Shown here: positions 44,301 to 55,068 of the stretch, piece by piece
Numbering within the stretch: the first letter of the stretch is position 1
Layout of the letters: every line of letters starts with the position of its first letter
NCBI GenBank assembly: GCA_964019425.1
Contig: OZ025789.1
Location: forward strand, 1,116,001-1,180,000
Direction of reading: 5' to 3'
DNA: 64,000 bases
DNA from: Flectonema sp. DT1601
Lineage: Eukaryota > Euglenozoa > Diplonemea > Diplonemida > Diplonemidae
The notes under the pieces: generated by a model
Seen by the model: only the letters and a program-made list of their open reading frames with translations
Database searches by the model: none
What the model was told of the DNA's origin: nothing
Program-made: the position numbers and the translations under genes

Positions 44301-47051
44301 TGGAGTGATTATAAATTTGTACAAATCCATTTTCCTGAACGTGTTATCGATGATACCAATACAAATATCTGAGACTTGCAGATGACCAATCTTCTTGTTT
44401 ACGAGGTCGTTGATTCCCTTCTCTCTGTTGTTCGAACTTGTTCTCTTCTACTGTTCTTTTGGAGTGATTATAAATTTGTACAAATCCATTTTCCTGAACG
44501 TGTTATCGATGATACCAATACAAATATCTGAGACTTGCAGATGACCAATCTTCTTGTTTACGAGGTCGTTGATTCCCTTCTCTCTGTTGTTCGTACTTGT
44601 TCTCTTCTACTGTTCCTTTGGAGTGATTATAAATTTGTACAAATCCATTTTCCTGAACGTGTTATCGATGATACCAATACAAATATCTGAGACTTGCAGA
44701 TGACCAATCTTCTTGTTTACGAGGTCGTTGATTCCCGTCTCTCTGTTGTTCGAACTTGTTCTCTTCTACTGTTTCTTTGGAATGATTATAAATTTGTACA
44801 AATCCATTTTCCTGAACGTGTTATCGATGATACCAATACAAATATCTGAGACTTGCAGATGACCAATCTTCTTGTTTGCGAGGTCGTTGATTCCCTTCTC
44901 TTTGTTGTTCGAACTTGTTATCTACTACTGTTCTTTTGGAGTGATTATAAATTTGTACAAATCCATTTTCCTGAACGTGTTATCGATGATACCAATACAA
45001 ATATCTGAGACTTGCAGATGACCAATCTTCTTGTTTACGAGGTCGTTGATTCCCTTCTCTCTGTTGTTCGAACTTGTTCTCTACTACTGTTCTTTTGGAG
45101 TGATTATAAATTTGTACAAATCCATTTTCCTGAACGTGTTATCGATGATACCAATACAAATATCTGAGACTTGCAGATGACCAATCTTCTTGTTTACGAG
45201 GTCGTTGATTCCCTTCTCTCTGTTGTTCGTACTTGTTCTCTTCTACTGTTCCTTTGGAGTGATTATAAATTTGTACAAATCCATTTTCCTGAACGTGTTA
45301 TCGATGATACCAATACAAATATCTGAGACTTGCAGATGACCAATCTTCTTGTTTACGAGGTCGTTGATTCCCTTCTCTCTGTTGTTCGAACTTGTTCTCT
45401 TCTACTGTTCTTTTGGAGTGATTATAAATTTGTACAAATCCATTTTCCTGAACGTGTTATCGATGATACCAATACAAATATCTGAGACTTGCAGATGACC
45501 AATCTTCTTGTTTACGAGGTCGTTGATTCCCTTCTCTCTGTTGTTCGTACTTGTTCTCTACTACTGTTCTTTTGGAGTGATTATAAATTTGTACAAATCC
45601 ATTTTCCTGAACGTGTTATCGATGATACCAATACAAATATCTGAGACTTGCAGATGACCAATCTTCTTGTTTACGAGGTCGTTGATTCCCTTCTCTCTGT
45701 TGTTCGAACTTGTTCTCTTCTACTGTTCTTTTGGAGTGATTATAAATTTGTACAAATCCATTTTCCTGAACGTGTTATCGATGATACCAATACAAATATC
45801 TGAGACTTGCAGATGACCAATCTTCTTGTTTACGAGGTCGTTGATTCCCTTCTCTCTGTTGTTCGAACTTGTTCTCTACTACTGTTCTTTTGGAGTGATT
45901 ATAAATTTGTACAAATCCATTTTCCTGAACGTGTTATCGATGATACCAATACAAATATCTGAGACTTGCAGATGACCAATCTTCTTGTTTACGAGGTCGT
46001 TGATTCCCTTCTCTCTGTTGTTCGAACTTGTTCTCTTCTACTGTTCTTTTGGAGTGATTATAAATTTGTACAAATCCATTTTCCTGAACGTGTTATCGAT
46101 GATACCAATACAAATATCTGAGACTTGCAGATGACCAATCTTCTTGTTTACGAGGTCGTTGATTCCCTTCTCTCTGTTGTTCGAACTTGTTCTCTACTAC
46201 TGTTCTTTTGGAGTGATTATAAATTTGTACAAATCCATTTTCCTGAACGTGTTATCGATGATACCAATACAAATATCTGAGACTTGCAGATGACCAATCT
46301 TCTTGTTTACGAGGTCGTTGATTCCCTTCTCTCTGTTGTTCGTACTTGTTCTCTACTACTGTTCTTTTGGAGTGATTATAAATTTGTACAAATCCATTTT
46401 CCTGAACGTGTTATCGATGATACCAATACAAATATCTGAGACTTGCAGATGACCAATCTTCTTGTTTGCGAGGTCGTTGATTCCCTTCTCTTTGTTGTTC
46501 GAACTTGTTATCTACTACTGTTCTTTTGGAGTGATTATAAATTTGTACAAATCCATTTTCCTGAACGCGTTATCGATGATACCAATACAAATATCTGAGA
46601 CTTGCAGATGACCAATCTTCTTGTTTACGAGGTCGTTGATTCCCTTCTCTCTGTTGTTCGTACTTGTTCTCTACTACTGTTCTTTTGGAGTGATTATAAA
46701 TTTGTACAAATCCATTTTCCTGAACGTGTTATCGATGATACCAATACAAATATCTGAGACTTGCAGATGACCAATCTTCTTGTTTACGGTCCGTTCTCTA
46801 TTGTACCCTTATCTAGATGACCGATTACGCATTGATAATTATTTTAAAATAAATAATACAGGACGGATCTTAACTCTGAATACTCTAAAGTTGATCTTAC
46901 ACTTGAAAAGACTCCAACTTCTTCCCTCTTAACAAAGGAGTGTAGTACTATAAAGAGTTCTTGGAAGACATCGACTGGATCATTGAAAAGTGTTTATAAA
47001 CAAAGTTATAAAGCAACTGGTTGTCATGACGTGACAGGTTCATTGAAGTAA
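41374..47051 (+). CDS. 69-residue protein gene split by a 5.5 kb satellite-filled intron
   Basis: Not recognised. Exon 1 is 41374-41393 (MSLDILA, the last codon split) and exon 2 is 46862-47051. The donor GTATGT and the acceptor aataatACAG match the window's other introns exactly. The joined frame is open to a stop at 47049 and is rich in Ser, Thr and Lys (EKTPTSSLLTKECST; SSWKTSTGSLKSVYKQSYK). An in-frame TAG lies three codons before the ATG, so exon 1 starts here unless more 5' exons exist. The 5,468-bp intron is about 60 times the common size and nearly all of it is the 159-bp satellite. The small size and lack of homologues keep this below certainty. Confidence 0.55.
41441..46787. repeat. 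159-bp satellite array, about 33.6 units
   Basis: Tandem array with exact 159-bp period: the unit mark g(a/g)(g/a)tgattataaattt sits at 41441, 41600, 41759 and 41918, and so on. Units are nearly identical. Recurrent variants (tttctttggaatg, tttgcgaggtcg, cttctctttgttg, cttgttatctac, gttcgtacttg) mark higher-order blocks: variant-bearing units recur at 4-unit (41600 to 42236) and 16-unit (42236 to 44780) spacing. One further unit lies at 24491-24659, attached to a retroelement remnant. Confidence 0.97.
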
Positions 47052-47281
47052 TGTTTTTTTCAATATTTGTGTTTGTTTTTATGTTTTTCATAAAAAACAT
47101 CCAAATCAATTCACTGTAGCCAATTACACCGATTTTTTGTTAAATGTTTAGTACACAAGCTATCCTTACTAAGGTACCTTGATTGCTTGTCATAAAGTGT
47201 ATTTCGATGTGATAATTAATATCTTTTTAATGTAATTGAAAATCCAGAGTATGAATTTTTAAAAAAGAAACAAAAAGAACG

Positions 47282-49366
47282 ATGATTGACTCTGGTTGGG
47301 TATCAATACTTGTAGAAGGAGGTGATTGGGAAACACGTTTTGTAGCAGTCAATTCGGATAAAATATTAATAAGAACCGCCATTGAGAAAACAGGAACCAA
47401 CATATCTGGTTGGAAGAATGTACAAAGAGCCAACTTATCATGTTATAAACCACCTGAAGCGAGAAGTTATGGTATCGAGTCTGAGTTAGTTAGAAGAGGT
47501 GTTTATTGGTCAACTTCATCAAAGGAATTGCGAGACTTAATATTTGCTGTGTTGCTGAATTCACCGAAGAATTCTAATGCGCAGGAATTTCCTAAATGTT
47601 TGTTACCAATGAAGAAACGATCTTGTATTAGAAGTTGTGCACTCAGTCCGTTTATTGAAAGTTCATATAGCTCCCCGTTGTTAAAATCATATCCTCGTTT
47701 TGATATGGGAAGGATGTCAACTGTCGTGACTAACAATCATTCTCCAAGGGGTTCATCTCCAAAAATCTCATCTCCAAGGGTCTCATCTCCGAGAACACTA
47801 ATTATACAGCCTCAACAACAGGTTTATTATGACGTTGCTCGTATTGCTAAGATAGAAGCGAGTATCCTAACATCTGTTTTATCAGTTGTTGCTTTATCAT
47901 CGAATGGTCTTCAAAGGTTAATTAGACCAAGTCAAATAGCACTCTCGTATAGTGTTGTTGAATCTTCTTTTTCACCTTTGAAAGAAGTCAGAAGTCCTTC
48001 TCCAAAACGTGTTTGTGATTCGGAAATTGATCGTCTAATCAAGAGTTGTATGGATAGCCCACCTCCAGTAGAAGTCGTTCAATTGCCAATCAGTACAATG
48101 TCTGTTGGGGATATCGCAACAGAAATGATTCAAAGAATAATGAAAGAAGACCTGGAGTACAGTTGTAGATCAACAGCATCTCCACTCCAACCACCTGAGG
48201 AAGCCAATAAACAAATAGAAACATCTCAATCTATACCTGATACACAGCTCTCTGAGTTGTTGAAGGCAGGTTGGCAACCACCCAACTCATTAACTAGTGA
48301 TCAAAGTAAGAATCAGGTTTTAATTGAACAAGAAGGTAATATCAGTCAGCTTACAGACAACATGCATACAGCTGATGATGACATAAAGAAGGAAGGAATT
48401 GATGATCAGATTAACAACACGCGAGGTGCAGAAATTACTGAAGCGGCTTCCGAAGATCAAAACATAACTCAACATGAAGAAGAGGGTAACGCTGTCGTAT
48501 CAAAACCTGACGATGACACGAATCGGGAAATTGGAACTGCAGCCAGCGACAGTGAGAATCCCATCGATCAGGTTGCTGGCGACATACAAACAGAAAATGT
48601 GGCAAAACCTCAACTTGAAAATGACGTTACTCCAGCAATTGATGGGAATGAGGATCAGCATTCTGACCCACCTCTATCAGAGACTATAAGAAGTGAGGAA
48701 GGTGTCTCTCAGCTTGTTAACAACACACAACCAGATGATACGACAGAAGTACAACCTGACCAGAGTACTTCAGATGAGGAGGGAGATCAACGTTCTCATG
48801 AACCACTCGATGTTTGTAAAGTAAATAATGACCAACCACTATCAGAAACCATAAAGAGTGAGGAATGTGTGGATCAGCTTACTAACAATACACAACCAGA
48901 GGAAGTCACCGAAGATAAACCTCAACTTAACGATGGTGATGGTGATGACGCAATACCAGCAGGTGATGGGAATGAGGATCAGCATTCTGACCCACCTGTA
49001 TCAGAGAATATAATAAATGAAGAAGGTTCCTCTCAGCTTGTTAACAACACACAACCAGATGATACGACAGAAGTACAACCTGACCAGAGTACTTCAGATG
49101 AGGAGGGAGAACCGTCCGCTACTAAAATATGTTCTGAATTAGTAACAAACATCACAGCCGATGCCATTGCGCAGTCGGAAAGTAATCCACAGGCAGACCC
49201 ACAGGATGTGAATGAGCCGTCAGCTGGTAGCGAGTCCCAACAACAATCATCAAAGAGTAAGAATAGTAAAAAGAAAAATAACAACAAGCAGCAGCAACAA
49301 CAACAAGAAAATAACTCAAATTCCAAAAAGAAGGGAAAGAAAAGATGGTGGAATAGAAAGAAGTAA
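47282..49366 (+). CDS. PH-like, acidic low-complexity protein, 694 aa
   Basis: Residues 1-95 look like a PH-type domain (SGWVSILVEGGDWETRFVAV...YWSTSSKELRDLIFAVLLN), as in lipid- or protein-binding adaptors; the fit is by eye. A Ser/Pro-rich segment (SPRGSSPKISSPRVSSPR) and a middle region follow. A ~300-residue acidic, Asp/Glu/Gln/Asn-rich disordered region comes next. The C-terminus is strongly basic (KKKNNNKQQQQQQ...KKGKKRWWNRKK). Within the acidic region a ~50-residue block (EDQHSDPP...NNTQPDDTTEVQPDQSTSDEEG) appears twice. Function unknown; it is perhaps a scaffold. Confidence 0.7.
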   Translation: MIDSGWVSILVEGGDWETRFVAVNSDKILIRTAIEKTGTNISGWKNVQRANLSCYKPPEARSYGIESELVRRGVYWSTSSKELRDLIFAVLLNSPKNSNAQEFPKCLLPMKKRSCIRSCALSPFIESSYSSPLLKSYPRFDMGRMSTVVTNNHSPRGSSPKISSPRVSSPRTLIIQPQQQVYYDVARIAKIEASILTSVLSVVALSSNGLQRLIRPSQIALSYSVVESSFSPLKEVRSPSPKRVCDSEIDRLIKSCMDSPPPVEVVQLPISTMSVGDIATEMIQRIMKEDLEYSCRSTASPLQPPEEANKQIETSQSIPDTQLSELLKAGWQPPNSLTSDQSKNQVLIEQEGNISQLTDNMHTADDDIKKEGIDDQINNTRGAEITEAASEDQNITQHEEEGNAVVSKPDDDTNREIGTAASDSENPIDQVAGDIQTENVAKPQLENDVTPAIDGNEDQHSDPPLSETIRSEEGVSQLVNNTQPDDTTEVQPDQSTSDEEGDQRSHEPLDVCKVNNDQPLSETIKSEECVDQLTNNTQPEEVTEDKPQLNDGDGDDAIPAGDGNEDQHSDPPVSENIINEEGSSQLVNNTQPDDTTEVQPDQSTSDEEGEPSATKICSELVTNITADAIAQSESNPQADPQDVNEPSAGSESQQQSSKSKNSKKKNNNKQQQQQQENNSNSKKKGKKRWWNRKK
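48648..49108 (+). repeat. Internal ~150-bp coding duplication
   Basis: The segment around 48648-48783 recurs around 48969-49107 (offset about 324 bp) with few changes. A more divergent partial copy lies between them. Frame is kept. Confidence 0.8.
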
Positions 49367-49612
49367 GGCAACAAAAAAAAAAAAAAAAAACACTTCTCTT
49401 CATGCTGCAAGTTGTAACCTGAAAATCTTAACTGTATTATTATGTCATTCTGGTTTGTATTTAATTGATACACCTTTTTGTCTTGTATTTCGGTACTGTT
49501 TTGTTCTGTCAGAGACAATTAGACTTAAATCACATCGTTATTATCGTTTTTTTTTTTTTTCTTTTTTCACAGAACAAAAAAAAGATAATAAAAAAAAAAA
49601 AAATTTCTCCTT

Positions 49613-50050
49613 ATGGAAACCATCACTATGGCGTATTCCTATACGGCAACTGACAAAAACGGACTTACCGTTAGACGAGGTGATGAAATTGATGTTCTAG
49701 AAAAGGATAGGAGCGGATGGTGGATCGGTCGATGTAAAGTAAGGTCATCAGCTATTGGTATATTCCCAAGTACGTTTATTGTAAAGAAAGGAGAAGAAGC
49801 AGCTGTCGGGTTAACTAATTATCAAATTACACTACCGATTAGAGATGGTGATCTGTTTGTTGCAACTACTTCATTCACTGCTCAAGACGTTAATGATCTC
49901 AGTTTTAGAGTTGGGGATGTTATCGAAATTATAGAAGGATCTAATAACGTGACTTGGTGGATTGGCGTCTGTGATGGAATCTCAGGAAGGTTTCCAGCCG
50001 ACTGCGTTTCCAGATTAAAAAAAAAAATTAAAGGATCAAAAATAAAATAA
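49613..50050 (+). CDS. Small protein with two SH3 domains, 145 aa
   Basis: Two SH3 folds make up almost the whole protein. The first is at residues ~6-58 (ALYDY-like AYSYTATDKNGLTVRRGDEI...WWIGRC...GIFPSTFI), the second at ~80-135 (VATTSFTAQDVNDLSFRVGDVIEI...WWIGVC...GRFPADCV). Each keeps the paired Trp and the terminal GxFP motif that form the proline-rich peptide groove. A Lys-rich tail follows. It probably acts as an adaptor linking PxxP proteins, for example in actin or endocytic assemblies. A T-rich tract ending cacag precedes the ATG. Confidence 0.85.
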   Translation: METITMAYSYTATDKNGLTVRRGDEIDVLEKDRSGWWIGRCKVRSSAIGIFPSTFIVKKGEEAAVGLTNYQITLPIRDGDLFVATTSFTAQDVNDLSFRVGDVIEIIEGSNNVTWWIGVCDGISGRFPADCVSRLKKKIKGSKIK

Positions 50051-50617
50051 ATAGATCAGCCTGACGACTTCAATATTGAAACTCTTCAGCTGACAACAGT
50101 GACCTTTATTTATAAACATCAGCCAGTCATTTTACTCATTATAACTGCTTTCTTGGGGATGTGTCTTTAACAATATTAAATAGTGGCCATGCTTGTTGCT
50201 TCCTCACTCGATAATGATTATCGTAAAATATAAAAAAAAAAACAAATTATTGAAGTTTAATGTGTTGGCAAGTTTCGGGTTGGTGTATAGTTTTCTTTTT
50301 TCCTGGGGAACTAATCTGTTGGTATCTCGTAGCCCCACACATTAAGAATTCAGAAGAAAATTAAACTTGGCAGAGCAGCTCGTCAGGAAACTTGCGTACC
50401 TTTGTTATAACTTCAATAAATTACTTTTCTTGTTCTTGGCGGTTTCATCCCCGATTTGCGAGTTAGTTTTTTTTTTTTTTTTTTTTCTCTCCTACACCAA
50501 ATTATACAACGAAGGCCACGTCCTTCTCTTGCTTGGCTCATCCTAGTCAGCCATTCTTCTTGTTGGGAATTATCTCATTTGATAATTATAATTTATTAGG
50601 AAGTTAACACCAACACC
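50051..50617. other. Intergenic, no gene seen
   Basis: T20 tract near 50467-50486. No frame is supported. ataatttattag lies 18 bp before the next start. Confidence 0.6.
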
Positions 50618-51940
50618 ATGTCGCAGTCCGGAGGGATTGCCGATGCTAGCATCACTAAGATGGCTTCAGAGTCTACATTGGGTGGAGAACAAGCACAAGT
50701 AGACGACGGCACGATGGAAGACATTCTCGAAAAATTAAAAATTTTAAACTACCAAGTTGCATTCTCACAGCAATGGGTTTCAGCAAAAGGTCAAAAAAAT
50801 CACAATTTCAGACCTTTGACAAGACAACATTTTTGCCAACCAGCTTCAAACTTAAACGAACAATATTTTTATTTTGCTAGTTTGGTTGCTTGGTTGGTTA
50901 GTATTTGTGGAGGAAAGATCGACGTGCCAGACCAGTTCGACGATCCGAACGTCGTATCAACAAACATCATCCAGGCTTTAAAAGATCTTGACATGTCCGT
51001 CAGAGATATTATGCCTTCAAAAATTAGACAAGGTTTCGGAGACTCCGTTTTGTTAACTTTATCTATGCTAAGTGATCAAGCTCTTAAAGAAAAAGGTTTT
51101 CAATTTTTACAACCGACGTACCCTCAAGATAACTACTCTGAAGATACTCAAATTGAAGATCCATCCGGAGGATCAAATGAAGAAATAGCAGATGACGTGG
51201 CATTCAGACCAGATTCAGGTGATGATGAGTGGTACGAAGGTCTTCCTGGCTATGCAAAAGATCAAAACGAATACAAAGCAGCGATTCAATCTCAAGTAAA
51301 CCCCGAAGCATGGAGACTTGAACTTGAAACAGTCGCACCTCAATTAAAACTATCTCAACAAGAACATATGAAAGACTGGAGAGCTCATATTGATTGGATC
51401 AGCAGTCTCTTAAAGAAACTAACTGTTCTGTTTCCTGAAGTTAAACAGTCTCTTAAGAATGTCAACGAAGATATTCAAAAAGCTGTTGAAAAAATACAAA
51501 AAAGAGAACTAACTCTCTCTTCTCAATTCGTAGACCAAACGGAACGCTATAGGCAAATTCATCAAGAAATGCAAACATATCAGGAAAATTATAATACATG
51601 CAGCACTACTGTTAACAACCTCTCTACAAAATTAAACCAAATTACAGAAGACCTCGAAAGAGTAAAACACGACATTGAGGATCGAGAAGCTCAAATGTCA
51701 GATTCTAAGCCATTAGTAAATATTAAGAAAGCGCTTACCGAACTCAAGGCTGAAACAAAAACGATGGAGCTACGTATTGGAGTATTGCAGCATACTGTAT
51801 GTGATATTTCCTTTTTTAATGATTTTTTTTAATACTATGTTGGTTTATCAAAAAACAAAACAAAACAGGTATTACATCATGCTGTAAAGACTAAAAGCAC
51901 AGAAATGAATGATCATCACGGAGACACGTCTCATTTGTAA
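50618..51940 (+). CDS. IFT57: Intraflagellar transport protein IFT57
   Basis: IFT-B peripheral subunit. Exons are 50618-51796 and 51869-51940, phase 0, 416 aa (human 429). The N-terminal calponin-homology-like domain shows MEDILEKLKILNY, RPLTRQHFCQP, EQYFYFASLVAWL, FDDPN and the PSKIRQGFGDSVLLTLSML step, typical of IFT57. An acidic linker and then a long coiled coil (about residues 240-400), which pairs with IFT20 in other species, follow. Exon 2 adds VLHHAVKTKSTEMNDHHGDTSHL. It shows that the organism builds a flagellum or cilium. Confidence 0.93.
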
Positions 51941-52427
51941 AGAGTGAACGCATCTGAAGGCGACCAATATCGTGACGAGTCTTCTTATCGACACCCTTTT
52001 CCGTGTCCGTAATATTAGTTTTTGGTTTGATTTCTAATTCGTGGGCTCCTGAGATGGAGTAATTAGTTATTTTTAAATAAATAAAAAAAAAAAATAAAAA
52101 AAAAATGCATCTTCGCATTGAGGGCTTCTCAGACTACTTAACATACATATGTGCTATCTGTTTGGCCTTTAGTTCCCAATTGCGGTATGCCATCGGAAGG
52201 AAATAGATCTTATTATTTTTTCTTTTAAACGAATGAAAAAAAATAAAAAAAAAACTTAAAAAAAAAAAAATAACCAAAGAAAATAGAACAAAAAGAGAGG
52301 ATGTGTCTTTCTCTCTTTTTTCTAAAGTAAATTTGTTAATACACTCGTGAAATGTTTGTTGTTTGCGTACGTTTAATATTTTCATGTCATCTCTCTAACA
52401 AGGTATTATTATTCCAATATAAGAATT
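51941..52427. other. Intergenic, no gene seen
   Basis: Alternating A runs. The open frames on the minus strand here are low-complexity and unlikely to be coding. ttttttctaaag occurs about 100 bp before the next start. Confidence 0.6.
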
Positions 52428-53477
52428 ATGGCATGGGGTTTTAAACAAAAAGACATCACCCACACCGAAGAGCTGAAGTACGGTCTACCAGCAAGGGTCT
52501 TTTCAATATTGTACATACTAGTTTTGATTTTAACGCCGGTATGCTCAATGGTCGGATGGTGGAGAGAAGATGCATTTGGTAATTGTGACGCTTCTTTAAT
52601 AAGAATGGAATGCTTTGGAAATCGAGAATACCTAGCAGATTGGGGTAATGAGGCTTGGCCAACTGGAAAACAAACGAACATTGCAGTTATTGGATTGGTG
52701 ACTTTAGTTTTTGATTCTGTCGTACGAGTCTCTGCATCAATCGTTTGCATTGCTTGTGGACATCCTGACATCGGTATATCCCATTGGGCGGCATTCGCAT
52801 CTTCCCTACTTGGGTTTGTCACCGTCCTTACTGTTGGTGTTGGTTGGAAATTAGATGACAATGCGAGTGACGGCTGGGGATTTTATTGTTGTCTTGTTCA
52901 GGCGATACTTGACCTTCTTATTGGTATTGTATTGTTATGCATCTGGCTTCTCAGACGGAAAAAGAAAAAACCTCGAATTCAAAATGCCGAACCTGGAGTA
53001 ATACACGAAGTACCATGGCAACCCAGCCCTCCAAGAATAAAGGATGGAAAGGCATTGGAGCTCGGACCTGACTCAGGACTACAAGTTGCTCATATACCTG
53101 TTGCGGTTCAAGAAGAACCGCTTCCGCCGGAGCGTCCCGCAGAATGGCGCCATGCATCAACTTTTAATAAACGTCAAAATGACAAAACTTACGAAGAGTT
53201 TGGTGGAGGTCTCTTTGGTACAAAAGGAGAACTGATTCATCATAATTCTATTCAGAATACCAATACTGTCAAACAGTCTTTTGCATCAATTCGTCAGGGT
53301 CATAACTATTCCCCTGCTTATGGTTATGCTGGAGAGCAATTTGGTAAACCCATCCCAGCTAATCCTCTCGATGAGACGTTCTTTCAGCAACCACAGTCGA
53401 CAGTTGCCGTGGAGTCTCTTCATGCACGAGAAGCTGACAGACGAGGTGAAATGGGAAATAGACTAGGTGGTCTTTAA
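52428..53477 (+). CDS. Four-span membrane protein with long cytoplasmic tail, 349 aa
   Basis: Four hydrophobic spans at about residues 23-45, 84-110, 118-140 and 150-177 are followed by RRKKKKPR. A polar tail of about 170 residues then ends RREMGNRLGGL-like. The first loop contains two cysteines (GNCDASLIRMECFG). The layout recalls tetraspan families (MARVEL, claudin-like, tetraspanin), but the tetraspanin CCG motif is absent. The tail contains aromatic-Gly elements (YEEFGGGLFG, YSPAYGYAGEQFG). I do not recognise a family. Confidence 0.75.
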   Translation: MAWGFKQKDITHTEELKYGLPARVFSILYILVLILTPVCSMVGWWREDAFGNCDASLIRMECFGNREYLADWGNEAWPTGKQTNIAVIGLVTLVFDSVVRVSASIVCIACGHPDIGISHWAAFASSLLGFVTVLTVGVGWKLDDNASDGWGFYCCLVQAILDLLIGIVLLCIWLLRRKKKKPRIQNAEPGVIHEVPWQPSPPRIKDGKALELGPDSGLQVAHIPVAVQEEPLPPERPAEWRHASTFNKRQNDKTYEEFGGGLFGTKGELIHHNSIQNTNTVKQSFASIRQGHNYSPAYGYAGEQFGKPIPANPLDETFFQQPQSTVAVESLHAREADRRGEMGNRLGGL

Positions 53478-53938
53478 CTATTTCAAGTTATAGACAAAAC
53501 TCTAACCGTCCTGTACGAATAATTACAATAGATGTGTTCTGTTTTTGCATTTTTGATTTCTGTTTTTTCCCGTTCTTTTGTAGTTTCGTAGACTCTGAGG
53601 ACTTCTTTCTCTGATAAGGAATGCAGTGATTGTCCTTTTTTCGGTATCCCTCATTATGAATTGTGGGGGTGCCGTACTCTCAGTAATAATTGTATCTCTC
53701 TCATTCTATCATCGAAAAAAAAAAAAAAAAAAAAACAACAACAACGGGAGCAACTACCTGTTAACCTGTTGTACAGTAGGTATAAGCCTTTTATTATTAT
53801 TTATTTTTCGATTCCTGTACTTGTGTTTTATTTTTTGGTTTGGAGGTTATGGTTTTTCTAAAAAAAAAAAAAAAAAAAAACTAAACTGAATAAATATCAA
53901 GGAAGCTACTTCTTTTCTCTATCAGAATAGACATAACG
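53478..53938. other. Intergenic, no gene seen
   Basis: A runs near 53716-53735 and 53861-53880. ttcttttctctatcag comes 13 bp before the next start. Confidence 0.6.
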
Positions 53939-54724
53939 ATGAGTGTTTCAAAAGCAAGGCCAAGTTGGTGTACAGTTCCTGAACCAAATGTGATAGAGAG
54001 TGATTGGAAAGCAGGAACAATGTTCAGAGCTGAAGATGACGTGGATAGGACAGCAATCCCCTGGAATATCAAAGGTTCGATTCTCTCTCACGAGGATATT
54101 CCAAAAACAGTTCCGATAAAAGTTGAAGACCTACTTCCCGCAGGAGAAACCACCGAAGTTAAATTCGCAAAACTACTTCACGGGGTACTATCTGAAGAGG
54201 AGTGCAACACAATTATCAAACTCGCTAATGAAAAAGGATTCACAAAAGCACTTCTGAACATTGGAAGAGGAAGACAAGTATACTCTCCTGACAGTAGGAA
54301 AGGACAGCGTTGTATTGTAGATTGTCATATCTTATCAAAACTTCTTTTAGAAAGAACACAAAAACACCTTCCAGAAATGAAAGGATTGTCGGTGAGAGAT
54401 TTGAATGAAAGACTCCGAATCCTCTGCTACAGTGATGGAGGTGATTCTTTTCCAGCTCACTGTGATGGAATGTACAGTCGTCCAATGGGTCATCCGAACA
54501 GCAGAGATCGTAGTCTCGTGACCCTACAGCTGTACCTCAATACCATCCCATCAGAGTCTGATGGTGGTGGTACGGCTTTAAACGCATTTCAAAAAGTAGC
54601 ACAACCTGTAGTTGGATCTGTGTTAATATTTACCCAACAGAACATCCTCCATGAAGGACTTCCTCTGGTTACTAATGGGATTAAGTATACACTTCGATCT
54701 GAATATATGTACCACGAGGTTTAA
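53939..54724 (+). CDS. 2-oxoglutarate/Fe(II) oxygenase, prolyl 4-hydroxylase-like
   Basis: 261 aa, soluble, single exon. The double-stranded beta-helix metal site is complete: H174-x-D176 (AHCDG) and H238 (ILHEG). R253 in YTLRSEYMY lies in place to hold 2-oxoglutarate. The segment RSLVTLQLYLN...GGGTALN between them is the conserved DSBH strand seen in P4H-type dioxygenases (PF13640-like). The N-terminal ~60 residues are without clear fold. There is no signal peptide, so it is more like cytosolic P4H-TM/PHD-type or stress oxygenases than ER collagen hydroxylases. Substrate unknown. Confidence 0.85.
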   Translation: MSVSKARPSWCTVPEPNVIESDWKAGTMFRAEDDVDRTAIPWNIKGSILSHEDIPKTVPIKVEDLLPAGETTEVKFAKLLHGVLSEEECNTIIKLANEKGFTKALLNIGRGRQVYSPDSRKGQRCIVDCHILSKLLLERTQKHLPEMKGLSVRDLNERLRILCYSDGGDSFPAHCDGMYSRPMGHPNSRDRSLVTLQLYLNTIPSESDGGGTALNAFQKVAQPVVGSVLIFTQQNILHEGLPLVTNGIKYTLRSEYMYHEV

Positions 54725-55037
54725 TAAAATTAAACATTTCATTTATTTATCCTTTTCTATCCCTTACGCTAATCGTAATTACGATTAGCGTTCGTCTATA
54801 TTCTTATTCTTGCTCTCTTTGCTTTTGACAAAAAGTCGGAGAAAGACATAATATTTTGTAGAAGAACATGTTGGTGTTGATGAGCACAATTTATTACTTT
54901 TCTACAATAAAGAGATACTCGTTATCACTGCTTTTCACGTTTTCGCAACATTTAGCGACTCAGTGGCCTGGTGTGTGTCGCTTCTTCACAAGAAGCGTGG
55001 AATAAAAGCAACTGTGAATTTATGTAGTTGGGGAGCC

Positions 55038-55068
<31 letters not shown>

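Noticed and set aside
41441-46787. CRISPR array
   Set aside because: Units are 159 bp, contiguous and without unique spacers; it is a satellite in a eukaryotic intron.
49367-49612. Splice joining the PH-like gene to the double-SH3 gene
   Set aside because: A GTAAGG donor and cacag acceptor exist, but the joined frame stops at once; two genes are more likely.
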